DNA of 52,298 nt, from contig JAFARZ010000363.1 in the NCBI GenBank assembly GCA_019245115.1, positions 1-52,298 of the forward strand, given 5' to 3'. Under the pieces are notes generated by a model. The model saw nothing but the letters and a program-made list of their open reading frames with translations, was not told the DNA's origin and did no database searches. Below, piece after piece: positions 22,672 to 31,009 of the stretch; within the stretch, counting starts at the first letter, position 1; each line of letters starts with the position of its first letter. This DNA comes from Streptosporangiaceae bacterium. Its GTDB lineage: Bacteria; Actinomycetota; Actinomycetes; Streptosporangiales; Streptosporangiaceae. Position numbers and translations under genes: made by a program.

Positions 22672-23501
22672 CGTTCCTCAGCCACCTTCACGATCAGATC
22701 TCTCGAGGCGCCACGGGGCAGAGCCTCTGATCGAAGGGTATCGAATATCAGATTGACCTTGGCCACCGTGGCCGGGTTCCTGGTGGAATGTCCCTCGTCC
22801 GGCGACTCCATGTAGACGATGTCCGCGGTGTCGTCGTCGAAGTCCGCGATAGCGAACGCGCCCAGCAGGCCGATGTGCGCCCCGGCGTCGGCCGGGATGA
22901 CGTGTACCGCGATCCTCGGTCGCTCGGACAGTTCCACCAGCTTGAGTAGCTGGTCGCGCATGACCTTCGGTCCGCCGATCCGGCGGTGCAGGGCCGTCTC
23001 GTCGATGACCGCCCAGAACTTCGGCGGGCCGGCCCGGTCGAAGATCGCCTGCCGGGCCATCCTGGTGCTGAGCAGCCCCTCCAGCTCGTCCTCGGTGCCG
23101 GCCGTCTGCCACGCGATGAACAGCGCGCGTGCGTACTCGGGGGTCTGGAGCAGTCCGGGGACGAGCAGCGGCTCCCACATCTTGATGACCGTGGCCATCC
23201 GCTCGGCTTCGATCCAGTCCGCGAACCAGCCCGGGATGACGCCGCGCTCCCTGCGGGCGATCTCCGACAGCTCGGCGAACCTGCCCCCGGCCAGGCCGGG
23301 AAACGTCGTCACCAGGACACGGGCCGCGTCGTCCGACGCCGGCCGCTTGCCCGTCTCGATCTTGGTGATGACCGTCCGGTCGAACCCCAGCTTGTGCGCG
23401 AGCTGGTCCTGGCTGTGGTATCCGGCCGCCAGCCGCACGCGGCGAAGTTCCTCGCCGAGCCATGCGCTCAGGTCGTTGCGGATATACCGGTCGTTCGCCA
23501 T
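22662..23501 (-). CDS. XRE-family HTH regulator with DUF5753 domain
   Basis: This protein of 279 residues has an N-terminal helix-turn-helix (about 13-70: LGEELRRVRLAAGYHSQDQL, FDRTVITKIETGKR) and a DUF5753 domain (about 95-270: VPGLLQTPEYARALF, FWAVIDETALHRRIGG, VHVIPADAGAHIGLLG). Together with DUF397 this forms the common actinomycete pair controlling differentiation, antibiotic production or local genes. The start is ATG 23501. It is divergent from the hypothetical gene at 23644. Confidence 0.95.
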   Translation of the reverse strand: MANDRYIRNDLSAWLGEELRRVRLAAGYHSQDQLAHKLGFDRTVITKIETGKRPASDDAARVLVTTFPGLAGGRFAELSEIARRERGVIPGWFADWIEAERMATVIKMWEPLLVPGLLQTPEYARALFIAWQTAGTEDELEGLLSTRMARQAIFDRAGPPKFWAVIDETALHRRIGGPKVMRDQLLKLVELSERPRIAVHVIPADAGAHIGLLGAFAIADFDDDTADIVYMESPDEGHSTRNPATVAKVNLIFDTLRSEALPRGASRDLIVKVAEERWT

Positions 23502-23643
23502 GGGACCTCACGGTGACGTGCCTGCTGGGAATCTGGGGCTGCATGTGCCGGGCGTCGCACGCCACGTAGCACAACAATGCCCTTCACTTATGTGATCAGC
23601 AATACGGATAAGCCAATAGCTAAACCACCGGGAAGGCATCGAT

Positions 23644-24012
23644 ATGGACGGACAGGACAGCATATCCACTAGCCGCGCGGAGGAAGTGTTCCGCTTGGCG
23701 AACACCCTGTATCAGGACCAGCGCGACGTGCTCACCGAGCCCGAGACCGCGGCCCTGCGCGGGATCCGGGAACGGATGACCGACATCTTGTGCCCCTACC
23801 CGGTCGCCGTCCTGGAGGAGGACAGGAAGAAGCTCGACGAGAGGTTCCCGGACCGGGAACATTGGTACATCCGCTGCGGCAAGACCGTCACCTGGTGCGA
23901 CCGGCCCAGGGAACCGGCCGACGCCGACGCCGTCAGGACTGGCAGTCAACCCAGACGATCTGCCGTAGCCGTCCGCCATCCGGCAGCGTCACCGGCACCT
24001 CGCCGAACTTGA
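23644..24012 (+). CDS. Hypothetical acidic protein
   Basis: This protein of up to 122 residues is not recognised. The first 95 residues look genuine: MDGQDSISTSRAEEVFRLAN, a helix-rich middle and a CPYPVAVLEEDRKKLDERFP segment, with three cysteines (in ILCPYP, IRCGKT and TWCDRP). The last 25 residues are low-complexity and overlap the convergent gene at 23933. GGGAAGG precedes the ATG at 23644. It is divergent from the XRE regulator, whose targets often lie next door, so it may be regulated by it. Confidence 0.55.
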   Translation: MDGQDSISTSRAEEVFRLANTLYQDQRDVLTEPETAALRGIRERMTDILCPYPVAVLEEDRKKLDERFPDREHWYIRCGKTVTWCDRPREPADADAVRTGSQPRRSAVAVRHPAASPAPRRT

Positions 24013-24442
24013 TCCGAGCCGTCGTTCCGGGGTCGGCCAGGCAGGCCGGCCATCCGGACATGTGCGTCGTGCCCTGTCTGTCGACCCACGTGACGTTGCC
24101 CGGTCCCCGCAACCCATAGGTCCAGCCGCCGATGGTGACCGACGCCTCATCCGAGCCCACCGACGCGACTCCGGTCAAGATCGTCATGGCCGCCGGCTGC
24201 TGGTGGTAATGACGCTCACCGGCCACGAATGCACCGGCCGTCAGCAGGCACCCCGCCGCGGCCACTCCCACTGCCCGCACTCTCCATCGTGCCCGCCATG
24301 GCGTCGCCGCCGCTCGGGCCGCCGCGGAGTATGCCGGCAACTCGTCTCCCAGGCTCGTCGGTGCTGGTGACGCTGCCGTCCACTGCTCGCGACACCTAGA
24401 GAGAACAATAACCAAATTTTCGCCCCCACCGCGCCCCGACAC
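23933..24442 (-). CDS. Predicted membrane-anchored extracytoplasmic protein
   Basis: This protein of up to 169 residues has one hydrophobic segment (about 57-75, VGVAAAGCLLTAGAFVAGE) after an Arg/Ala-rich N-terminus. A small extracytoplasmic domain with two cysteines follows (in WPACLADPG and VWVDCQS), probably disulfide-linked. Domain text such as VTIGGWTYGLRGPGNVTWVD suggests a beta fold. The function is unknown. The N-terminal start is uncertain, since several GTG codons follow the first. It overlaps the convergent hypothetical gene by 80 bases. Confidence 0.6.
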   Translation of the reverse strand: MSGRGGGENLVIVLSRCREQWTAASPAPTSLGDELPAYSAAARAAATPWRARWRVRAVGVAAAGCLLTAGAFVAGERHYHQQPAAMTILTGVASVGSDEASVTIGGWTYGLRGPGNVTWVDRQGTTHMSGWPACLADPGTTARIKFGEVPVTLPDGGRLRQIVWVDCQS

Positions 24443-24504
24443 CCCACATGCCCGCCATCACCCCGCCCCGGACGTGATCCTTACACCGGAGCCCCGCCCG
24501 CCCG

Positions 24505-24645
24505 GCCGCGATCGCCCCCAGTCCGGACATCCGCCGTAGTGCCGCATCGGCCCGGCGGCCCGCCGCCTAGCCGCGATCGCCCCCAGTCCGGACATCCGCC
24601 GTAGTGCCGTATCGGCCTGGCGGCCCGCCCGCCCGGCCGCGATCC
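24505..24645. repeat. 65-base tandem repeat, about 2.1 copies
   Basis: Units begin GCCGCGATCGCCCCCAGTCC at 24505 and again at 24570, with a third partial copy starting at 24636. The units share CCGGACATCCGCCGTAGTGC and differ at only a few positions. Confidence 0.7.
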
Positions 24646-24728
24646 CTACACCCGGGCCCCGCCCGCTCCCAACGCCCGACCCAGCGACCCCGTGAGCCCC
24701 GCCCGTTCCCTACCCGGGCCCGGCGTCC

Positions 24729-24900
24729 CATGACATATCCGATATTTCAGCATTTGTAAACGGGCCATTGTGGAAGTTAAGAGCCCTCTGGAAGAAAGGG
24801 CGCCGGAAACCCGAGGCGCCCTTTTTTCCGCGAGGGACTTTTATTCCACGTCGTGCAGCGTAATCGCCTTGCGCATAACGGTCATAGCCCGGCAAAATGA
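24729..24900 (-). repeat. Dispersed intergenic repeat, copy C (reverse orientation)
   Basis: The reverse complement aligns with copy A: TTTTGCCGGGCTATGACCG, then a GGCGCC...TTTCCGGCGCC hairpin core, TTTCTTCCAGAGG and a terminal ATGTCATG. It is shorter than copies A and B on its distal side. Confidence 0.65.
24795..24827. terminator. Intrinsic terminator hairpin inside repeat copy C
   Basis: AAAGGGCGCC (24795-24804) and GGCGCCCTTT (24815-24824) form a perfect 10-base stem with a 10-base loop, followed by TTT on the plus strand. With A residues flanking the other side it could act in both orientations. Confidence 0.7.
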
Positions 24901-25044
24901 CGGCCGCACACGAACATGCCGAGGCGTGACCGCCTGCGTTAATTGTTCCGGGCCGATGCCTGCCTGAAGAGATGCCCGGTCCGTAGGGAAATGTCCGGCA
25001 AGGTAATGCGGTCGCCATCGGTCCGTTCGGGCGCGGCAGCCTGG

Positions 25045-26076
25045 TTATGGTGCGGCGGCCGTCCAGTGGATGGAGAAGCTGGCCAGGGTGTAGCCGAACG
25101 CGTTGACCGTGGGCTGGATGAAGTTGTCCCGGATCATCTGGGTGGCTTCGTTTTCAGCGGTGGTTATGAGCGGCCGATAGACCTGCGGTACGTGTCTGAC
25201 CCGGTCGAACGCGATGCTCTGAGCGAGCGAGTAGAGGACGGACTGCGAGAACTGCGGCCGGACGACGACACCGCATCCGAATCCCGGATAGGTCCAGCTG
25301 TGCTGCACATTTAGTGGCTGGGACAAGCTGTTGTCGATGCTGACATCATGGGAGGACTGCGGCAGTTGCGGCTGAGGCAGGACAACCACGATCGATACCC
25401 GCCCGGGCTTGCCCTGGACCGGGCGGCTCAGCGTCTGCAGTCGGTAGTGGTCCGAAGCCTTCGTCCACCAGGACGGTCCAGGGTTGAGATCTACTGTGGC
25501 TGACGCGCGGCCAACCGCATAGAAGGTGCTGGCGTACCAGCAGGGCCAGAAACCGATGTTCTTCGACACCTTGTGCGTGAATACGAAGTTGAAGTTCTCT
25601 GTGCCCAGCGCGGGCTTGGAGATGCCTTCGATCTTCTGCAGTACCCATGGTCCCAGGTCCACATTGGTTGTCGTGCCGGCCGTCACCGATTGCCACGGCC
25701 ACGCGAGCTTGATGTGCGGAAGGTGGGCGTTGATGCCTACCACGTGCAGGACCACGGACAGGGCCGTCACCACACCGAACGCGATCACCTTGCGGAAAAT
25801 CAAGCCGGCCAGGGCAATGACGGCCGTCCACTTGACCCACAACGGGATCCGGCGAAGCCGGGTCGCCCGGATGGGACGGCTCGGCCGGACCTGTTCGGCA
25901 TTTTCTTCGCGGCGACGCGGCGGAAGGGGAGCGGTCGGGTACTCACGCAATGAGTCGGAAAGGCGCTCCCACGGGTCGCCCGCCTCCGAATTACCGCCGG
26001 TATAACGGCCGGATCGCCGATCTGTCAGTCTGTTCGTGCTGAGCATACCAAGCAGAAGAATCAACAGCCGGAGCAT
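25045..26076 (-). CDS. Membrane-anchored protein with DUF4230-like external domain
   Basis: This protein of 343 residues starts with an N-terminal hydrophobic stretch MLRLLILLLGML, then an Arg/Pro-rich cytoplasmic part. One or two membrane helices lie at about 75-115 (VKWTAVIALAGLIFRKVIAF and onward). The C-terminal domain of about 220 residues should be outside. Its pattern of VDL near the front, VVVLPQPQLPQSSHDVSIDN, then a long helix ending FGYTLASFSI resembles DUF4230, but I rate that as tentative. It is the last gene of a three-gene minus-strand operon with a wall hydrolase and another membrane protein, which points to a role in cell-envelope remodelling. Confidence 0.72.
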   Translation of the reverse strand: MLRLLILLLGMLSTNRLTDRRSGRYTGGNSEAGDPWERLSDSLREYPTAPLPPRRREENAEQVRPSRPIRATRLRRIPLWVKWTAVIALAGLIFRKVIAFGVVTALSVVLHVVGINAHLPHIKLAWPWQSVTAGTTTNVDLGPWVLQKIEGISKPALGTENFNFVFTHKVSKNIGFWPCWYASTFYAVGRASATVDLNPGPSWWTKASDHYRLQTLSRPVQGKPGRVSIVVVLPQPQLPQSSHDVSIDNSLSQPLNVQHSWTYPGFGCGVVVRPQFSQSVLYSLAQSIAFDRVRHVPQVYRPLITTAENEATQMIRDNFIQPTVNAFGYTLASFSIHWTAAAP

Positions 26077-26108
26077 GCCGACCGCCTCCTCGAATTGTCA
26101 TGTTGGGT

Positions 26109-28832
26109 TTAAACGATGGGCTGGTAACCAAGGCTGAGTACCACCGGAACCGCGCCGAAGGCCCTACGGAAACGTGTGCCGGGCTTATCTGGCGGATTCG
26201 GCTCGTCTATATCTGGCCAGTGCATCTTGAGGTGCTGGGCGGTCAAGCCCGCGACGGAATACGGGAATTCGAGCGCGGATATGTTGTGTGCCTTGAGCAG
26301 GCCGCCCCAGCGGAATGCGGCGAACACCTTGGCCAGGGCGGGGACGGAGAGATCCTCACGCATGGTGAGGTCAATCCGGTAGACCGCGCCGGCCAGTTCG
26401 ATCAGATCGCTGGCGCATCGCATGAGCGCGGCGGATTTCGTCCGGTAGCTCGTGCCATCGGGATTGACCATGGCCAGTTTCTCGCCGTATACCGGCGAGT
26501 AGCGCGGATGCGCCCGGCACTGCATCCAGTCGCAGGCGGCGAGGAGTTCCCACCGGACGCTGTTGGTCTGGGCGACATCCCGGTACAGCGGTTCGGCCTG
26601 AATGAGCGGTGCCCGGGCGTCCGCGACGAAGGCGTTCATCACCGACCGGGGCATCTCCGGCACGTATCGCCTGGTGGCGGTCCGCGCGCCGCGAGGGGCT
26701 GAGCGGGTCGGCCGGACCGGCTTGGATTGCTGTCGCGGCGCGTGCGCGGCCGATCCCGCGGGAAGCGGTGTCATCGGCCGGAAATCGGCCGTTTCGGTGG
26801 CCGCGACCGGTGCCATCACGGCCGGGGTCGGCCTGATGTAGGCGTCCGCCACCCCCGGGATGGCGGCACCGCCGCTTGGCACCACGTGCGGAACCTCGGT
26901 GGGTGTCCATCCGGACGGCGTGTACGGTGCCCCGGTGGGCGCGGCGGTGGAAGCTCCGCCCAGTCCTGCACTAGGTGCGGCGCTGGATGCGGCCGCGGGC
27001 GCCCCGCTGGGTGTGGCAGTGGGCGTGGCGCTGGCCGGCCCGTGCGGCGCGGCGGTGGGAGTCGCGGACGTGGACGGATGCGGTGGCACAGAGGGTGGCA
27101 CGGCCGGCGATGGCATGGCCGTGGCCGCCGGTCCGGTCGGTGCCGCGTGCGGGGCGGCGTGCGGAACCGGGGTCGGGGCCGGGCTGTCGTAGCGGTAGAG
27201 GTTGTACAGCCGCATGAGGCCGATGAGCTTGCTGCCGTACTCCGGATCTGTCGCGTAGATGCCGGTCAGATCAGTGGCGAACGCGTCGGGAACCTCGCGA
27301 TCCGCCATGGCGTGCTGGTAGTAGCCGCTGGTGGCGAGGAGCTGGCTGTGATCGGCGATGCTCTCGGCCACATTGTGGTACACGCGGAAGGGTGCGGTGG
27401 TGGTCACCCATTGCCCGTTGACATATTCCTGCGTTTCCTGCACGTCGGCGCCGGCCGGACCAGCGCCCTTGATGCCGAACAGGTTGTTGTCCTTGACCGC
27501 CAGCCCGCTCTGGCCCCAGCCGGACTCGTCGATGGCCTGCGCGATGGTCACCGAAGCGGGGATGCCGTATTTGCGTTGCGCTGCGATGGCACCGGGTGCG
27601 ACCTTGTCGATGAAGGCTTGCTGTGTGCTCGTGCCGGGCGCCTGCGTGGCCGCCGGGATGTTCTGATGCTTGCTGTATCGGGGTGGCGAAGCGGCCTGCG
27701 GCTCGTCGGCCGGCTGTGCCGTAGCGGGAGCCACACCGGGAATGGCGGCCGCGCCCGACCCGGGGCTACCGGTCGGCTGCCTGAGCTGGCTGGCCGCCGG
27801 GATCCCCGGCACCGAGGCAAGCTCCGCGTCCGCCCGGGCGGTCCCCGCTCCGGATCCGGCCGTCGCTGGCCCCGGCCCGCTCGATCGGGATCCGCTGGTT
27901 CCCGCGCCGTTCACTCCGGTAACGACCGCCGGTATCCCCGGAACGTCGGCGCCGCCCGACGGCTGCGCGGTCCCGGGCTGCGTGGTCGTTGGCTGGGCGC
28001 TCGTGCTCGCGGACGGTTGAGCAGACGCGCTCGCCGACGGCTGTGCGGAGGGGCTGTCCGTCGCCGGTCCAGTCGGGCTCGCCAGGTTGCCGTTGTCGAC
28101 GAATCCGACTACACCCTGATCGCCGAGCGGACCGCCGAACTGGTGAGCGTTGACGGTGAGGTTCGGCAACGAGTCGGCCCCGATCGTGGACAGCATGCCG
28201 CCCGCGTACTTCGTGACCACCTCGACGTGACCGTCGAACAGCACCCAGTCGCCCGGTTGCGGCTGATAACCGTCTCCGAGCGGATGCCAGCGCTGATGGG
28301 CCTGCGCATCGCTGAGTACCGAAACGATGTCCAGCGACGACGGGTTCGGGTCGACGCGCACGTCGGCCCATGCGTGCAGCGGCCACGGATAAGTGGTGCC
28401 GCCGGTCACCCAGCTCTCATGTCCCGTGGCCTGCGCGCCAAGGGCAAGGGTCAAGCTGGCGAAGGCGGCGCATGACTCACCGTGGTCGGCCCCGTCTACG
28501 CTGTCCTGCTGCCATATCAGCGCCTCCATCTCAGCCGGGCTCTTGTGCTGCGCCATCCGCAGGTAGTAGTTGGCGACGCTGACGATGGATGAACGCAGTG
28601 CCTGATCACGCTGGGCCTGATCACGCTGGACCCGGTCTTTCAGGGCCGCGTCTCCGTTGGCGGCAGGCTTGACCGGCTTCTGCAGCGCCAGCAGGTGAAC
28701 GGGCAGGCTGGTCGGCGATGTCATGTCGGCGACCGCCCCCTGGGCGAAGGAGAAGCCGGTCATCGCGCCGCAGGTGCTGAGACTTACCAGCGTCGTGACC
28801 TGTTGCCATCTCGATTTACTCCCGGAACGCAC
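26109..28832 (-). CDS. Secreted wall hydrolase: CHAP + glucosaminidase + C-terminal domain
   Basis: This is a protein of 907 residues. An N-terminal signal-like segment (about 12-35) is followed by a CHAP-like amidase domain (about 85-250) with Cys in ESCAAF (C121) and His in DGHVEVV (H202). A Ser/Pro/Ala-rich linker (about 253-400) leads to a glucosaminidase domain (about 405-550) with the FIDKVAPGAIAAQRKYGIPA opening, catalytic Glu in AQAIDESGWG and DNNLFGIKG. A second Pro/Ala/Thr linker (about 555-730) leads to an unrecognised domain (about 735-907) with CDWMQCRAHPRYSPVYGEK and FPYSVAGLT. It should cleave both peptide and glycan parts of peptidoglycan outside the cell. It lies 32 bases upstream of the DUF4230-like gene in transcription order. 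Confidence 0.88.
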   Translation of the reverse strand: MRSGSKSRWQQVTTLVSLSTCGAMTGFSFAQGAVADMTSPTSLPVHLLALQKPVKPAANGDAALKDRVQRDQAQRDQALRSSIVSVANYYLRMAQHKSPAEMEALIWQQDSVDGADHGESCAAFASLTLALGAQATGHESWVTGGTTYPWPLHAWADVRVDPNPSSLDIVSVLSDAQAHQRWHPLGDGYQPQPGDWVLFDGHVEVVTKYAGGMLSTIGADSLPNLTVNAHQFGGPLGDQGVVGFVDNGNLASPTGPATDSPSAQPSASASAQPSASTSAQPTTTQPGTAQPSGGADVPGIPAVVTGVNGAGTSGSRSSGPGPATAGSGAGTARADAELASVPGIPAASQLRQPTGSPGSGAAAIPGVAPATAQPADEPQAASPPRYSKHQNIPAATQAPGTSTQQAFIDKVAPGAIAAQRKYGIPASVTIAQAIDESGWGQSGLAVKDNNLFGIKGAGPAGADVQETQEYVNGQWVTTTAPFRVYHNVAESIADHSQLLATSGYYQHAMADREVPDAFATDLTGIYATDPEYGSKLIGLMRLYNLYRYDSPAPTPVPHAAPHAAPTGPAATAMPSPAVPPSVPPHPSTSATPTAAPHGPASATPTATPSGAPAAASSAAPSAGLGGASTAAPTGAPYTPSGWTPTEVPHVVPSGGAAIPGVADAYIRPTPAVMAPVAATETADFRPMTPLPAGSAAHAPRQQSKPVRPTRSAPRGARTATRRYVPEMPRSVMNAFVADARAPLIQAEPLYRDVAQTNSVRWELLAACDWMQCRAHPRYSPVYGEKLAMVNPDGTSYRTKSAALMRCASDLIELAGAVYRIDLTMREDLSVPALAKVFAAFRWGGLLKAHNISALEFPYSVAGLTAQHLKMHWPDIDEPNPPDKPGTRFRRAFGAVPVVLSLGYQPIV

Positions 28833-28876
28833 GCAGCCACCTCCTCTCCCGCGCGGCGTCCTGTGTCAGGCGGGAG

Positions 28877-29983
28877 CTATGAGCCAGGGAGGGTCTTGAG
28901 GATGGCTTGGACCTGCGAGTTGCCCGGATCATCGGCGTTCTCGAACAGGACGGCAGCGTTCTGCGCGGTCACGGCCCCGGCTCCGACGAACCATTTCTGG
29001 TACACGTCCGATACCAGTGCCGCCTGTCCGGCAGGCGTGCTCACCGGAATCGCGCACATATTCGGATAGCCCGCCCGCGAGACTACGGCCGCCGACCCGG
29101 TGTAGCGCGCGCAGTTCGCCGGGTCGCTTTCCAGTCCCGGCTGCACCTGCGGATTGCCGTTGGTGCCGGTGAGGGTCGCTCCGCCGATGATGTTGTTGAT
29201 AGCCCTCGCGGCTACCTGGAGGCTGTCGATCGCGTCATACGGGTTATAGGGATGATGCAGGTTGAGCGACCATGCGATCGCGCCGCCTTGAGCCGGGACG
29301 ATGGGCTCGAGCCCCTTCCGCTCCGTCTGACCGTCGCTGAATTTCGGATTGTCGCCGCTGCTGATCAGCGAGAACACCCACAGGATCTGGCTGGTGCTCT
29401 TGCCGCAGGCGAAGTTGACCTGGCCTGGTTCCGAGGCGACGTTGGGATTCTGGCAGGCCCGGTCGATCTCCTGTTGCACCACGGCCACGCTGGCCGGCCA
29501 CGACGGGGAGCCCTGGAACAGCAGCAGCGCCGAGATGGTGGTGATCAGGGCCGCCGCGGCCCCGGCCGCGATGGCGATCTTGCGGCGACGGGACCGGCGG
29601 GCGTGATCGGCCGTGCGACGGCCCCGGGCGATGATCGTGCTGGTGCGGTCTCGCGCGTTATCGGCGTGAGCATCGGCTACCGGCGTATCGATGAGCGATG
29701 TCTCTTCGTCGGCCGGATCTTCGGCATCCTGCCATCCCGCCGGTGTCCGGCGGGACGGCTCCCCCTGGTATGACTCCTCGGCGTCGACCGGATACCGGAC
29801 CGGTTCGGTGACCTCGACGCGCGGCCCGCCATGGCTCGAATTGGCGGCGGTCAACTCGTGTTCCAGCCAGTCCCGCCATTGGGAGAACTTACTCTCCAGT
29901 TCCGCAGCCTTGATTTCTAGACGGGACAGCCCGTCGTGGTGGATCTCGTTTTTAGATTCGAACCTGTCGGAACGCGTGCCCAT
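28877..29983 (-). CDS. Single-pass membrane protein, first gene of envelope operon
   Basis: This protein of 368 residues has a cytoplasmic part (1-130) with a possible coiled coil (SRLEIKAAELESKFSQWRDW), acidic stretches and a basic patch RRTADHARRSRRRK. One transmembrane helix follows (about 138-158, IAIAAGAAAALITTISALLLF). The outer domain (about 160-368) contains four cysteines in the order RACQNPN, NFACGKS, ANCARY and NMCAIP, plausibly two disulfides. No known family is recognised. Together with the wall hydrolase and the DUF4230-like protein it probably forms a membrane-wall complex. Confidence 0.75.
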   Translation of the reverse strand: MGTRSDRFESKNEIHHDGLSRLEIKAAELESKFSQWRDWLEHELTAANSSHGGPRVEVTEPVRYPVDAEESYQGEPSRRTPAGWQDAEDPADEETSLIDTPVADAHADNARDRTSTIIARGRRTADHARRSRRRKIAIAAGAAAALITTISALLLFQGSPSWPASVAVVQQEIDRACQNPNVASEPGQVNFACGKSTSQILWVFSLISSGDNPKFSDGQTERKGLEPIVPAQGGAIAWSLNLHHPYNPYDAIDSLQVAARAINNIIGGATLTGTNGNPQVQPGLESDPANCARYTGSAAVVSRAGYPNMCAIPVSTPAGQAALVSDVYQKWFVGAGAVTAQNAAVLFENADDPGNSQVQAILKTLPGS

Positions 29984-30557
29984 GCCTCACCTCTAAATTG
30001 CGGCTCGTATCATGTGCACCGGGTTGGACGGCTGCGAAGGGGGAAGGACCCGCCAGTCCGGTGGTCTGATGTCAGGTACTCACCCAGTCCGGCGCTCCGG
30101 TCGAGGCCGGGGCGCCGCGGGCCCGGGATCAGGAGTCGGCGAACAGCCGTCTCCGGACCAGGGGCAGCCATGCGAGGGTGCCGATCGGCAATGCGGGGGA
30201 ATATGCGTGAGGGCGGCCCAAGCGGGCACTCCGCTCACAGGCGCACGAGAACTAGCCGACTGCCTCTCTCCCTCGCCGATTTCACCCATGCCCGTTATTA
30301 GAACACGTATGCGATCGAGATGGGAAGGGTTTGCTCCAACAACTGGACTATGTTCGGACAGACTTCGCTCTCAGCGGACACAGAAACGGTCAAACAACAC
30401 TATAGATCACGATAAGCGCACTACGGGCTACAGGCCACCAGATCATATCGATAGCATCGTCAAAGGGACGTTTCACCGCCCAAGGCTGCCAATCCGTCCG
30501 AATCGCTTGCGCCGACGGTAGGCCTCGGCGGCCGAATGGCCCGCTGGCAGCCGTATA

Positions 30558-30674
30558 GATGGCGCCATCCATGTCGCTGGCCCTCCAAAATGCTCGCCGG
30601 AGCGACATCGATGGCGCCATCGGTGCCGCCCTCCAAGGCAATGCGTCCGATTCGAGCGTGCCGATGGCACCATC
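30558..30674. repeat. Three GATGGCGCCATC palindromes at 52-53-base spacing
   Basis: GATGGCGCCATC occurs at 30558-30569 and 30610-30621, and GATGGCACCATC at 30663-30674. The first two lie in arms of a longer hairpin: 30559-30578 and 30601-30620 are reverse complements at 19 of 20 positions with a 22-base loop. Related sequences lie at 48413-48454 and 48481-48494. The spacing is close to five helical turns, so protein binding on one face is possible. Confidence 0.65.
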
Positions 30675-30800
30675 GGTGCCGTCAGAATCGAGTTCTCAGG
30701 CAGACTCGTAGGCAAGGCGGTTCTAATCCATTCGCAAGCATGGCACAAATCGTGAAATGCCCGGCGCGCCGGAGCGGCTAGCGCGCATGGCGGGACGCCG

Positions 30801-30814
30801 GTTGATAACAGCAA
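30801..30814 (+). repeat. TGATAACAGCAAGA motif, copy 2
   Basis: Identical to the 14-mer at 4917-4930 and likewise followed by a G-rich tract and then a GGGTAG box nine bases before an ATG. Confidence 0.5.
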
Positions 30815-30975
30815 GAAGCGGAGATCTGGCGCGGGGGCGCGGGCGGTGGTGGCGCGTGGGGCGGGGATCGGGAGGATCGGGGGTGGGCGATGGGGGCGCG
30901 GAAGCGCCGCGGCGGGGGGTGGGAGGGGCTGGCGGGGAAACCACAGAACGTTCGTGGTAATGGGGGTTTTCGCGG

Positions 30976-31000
30976 GAGTAAGGCAGGGTGCATGGGGTAG
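30976..31000 (+). promoter_or_regulatory. Stress-type promoter GAGT-N15-GGGTAG, leaderless
   Basis: GAGT (30976-30979) and GGGTAG (30995-31000) are 15 bases apart, and nine bases separate the -10 box from the ATG at 31010. No ribosome-binding site is present, consistent with a leaderless message. Confidence 0.42.
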
Positions 31001-31009
31001 CTGGCCTGC

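Larger units (their letters stand above)
24443..25044. other. Intergenic region with tandem repeat and reversed dispersed repeat
   Basis: About 600 bases without a supported gene. It holds a 65-base tandem repeat (24505-24645) and copy C of the dispersed repeat with an intrinsic terminator core (24729-24900). The stretch from 24900 to 25044 shows nothing recognisable. Confidence 0.6.
29984..31009. other. 1-kb intergenic region with palindromes and G-rich promoter
   Basis: No gene is supported between the envelope operon and the F420 oxidoreductase. The region holds three GATGGCGCCATC-type palindromes (30558-30674), a TGATAACAGCAAGA motif (30801-30814), a strongly G-rich stretch (30830-30940) and a promoter next to 31010. 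The stretch 30000-30500 shows nothing I can name. Long minus-strand frames here continue from the antisense of the downstream oxidase. Confidence 0.6.

Noticed and set aside
22289..22815. Plus-strand frames opposite the DUF397/XRE genes
   Set aside because: They are shadows of two confidently assigned minus-strand genes.
30000..30300. ydaO-like (c-di-AMP) riboswitch upstream of the envelope operon
   Set aside because: A short GTCGGCTAG...CTCGT stretch resembles part of the motif on the minus strand, but the remaining conserved blocks and spacing are missing.
30720..30760. tRNA-like GGTTCTAATCC string
   Set aside because: No acceptor, anticodon or D-arm pairing can be built around it.
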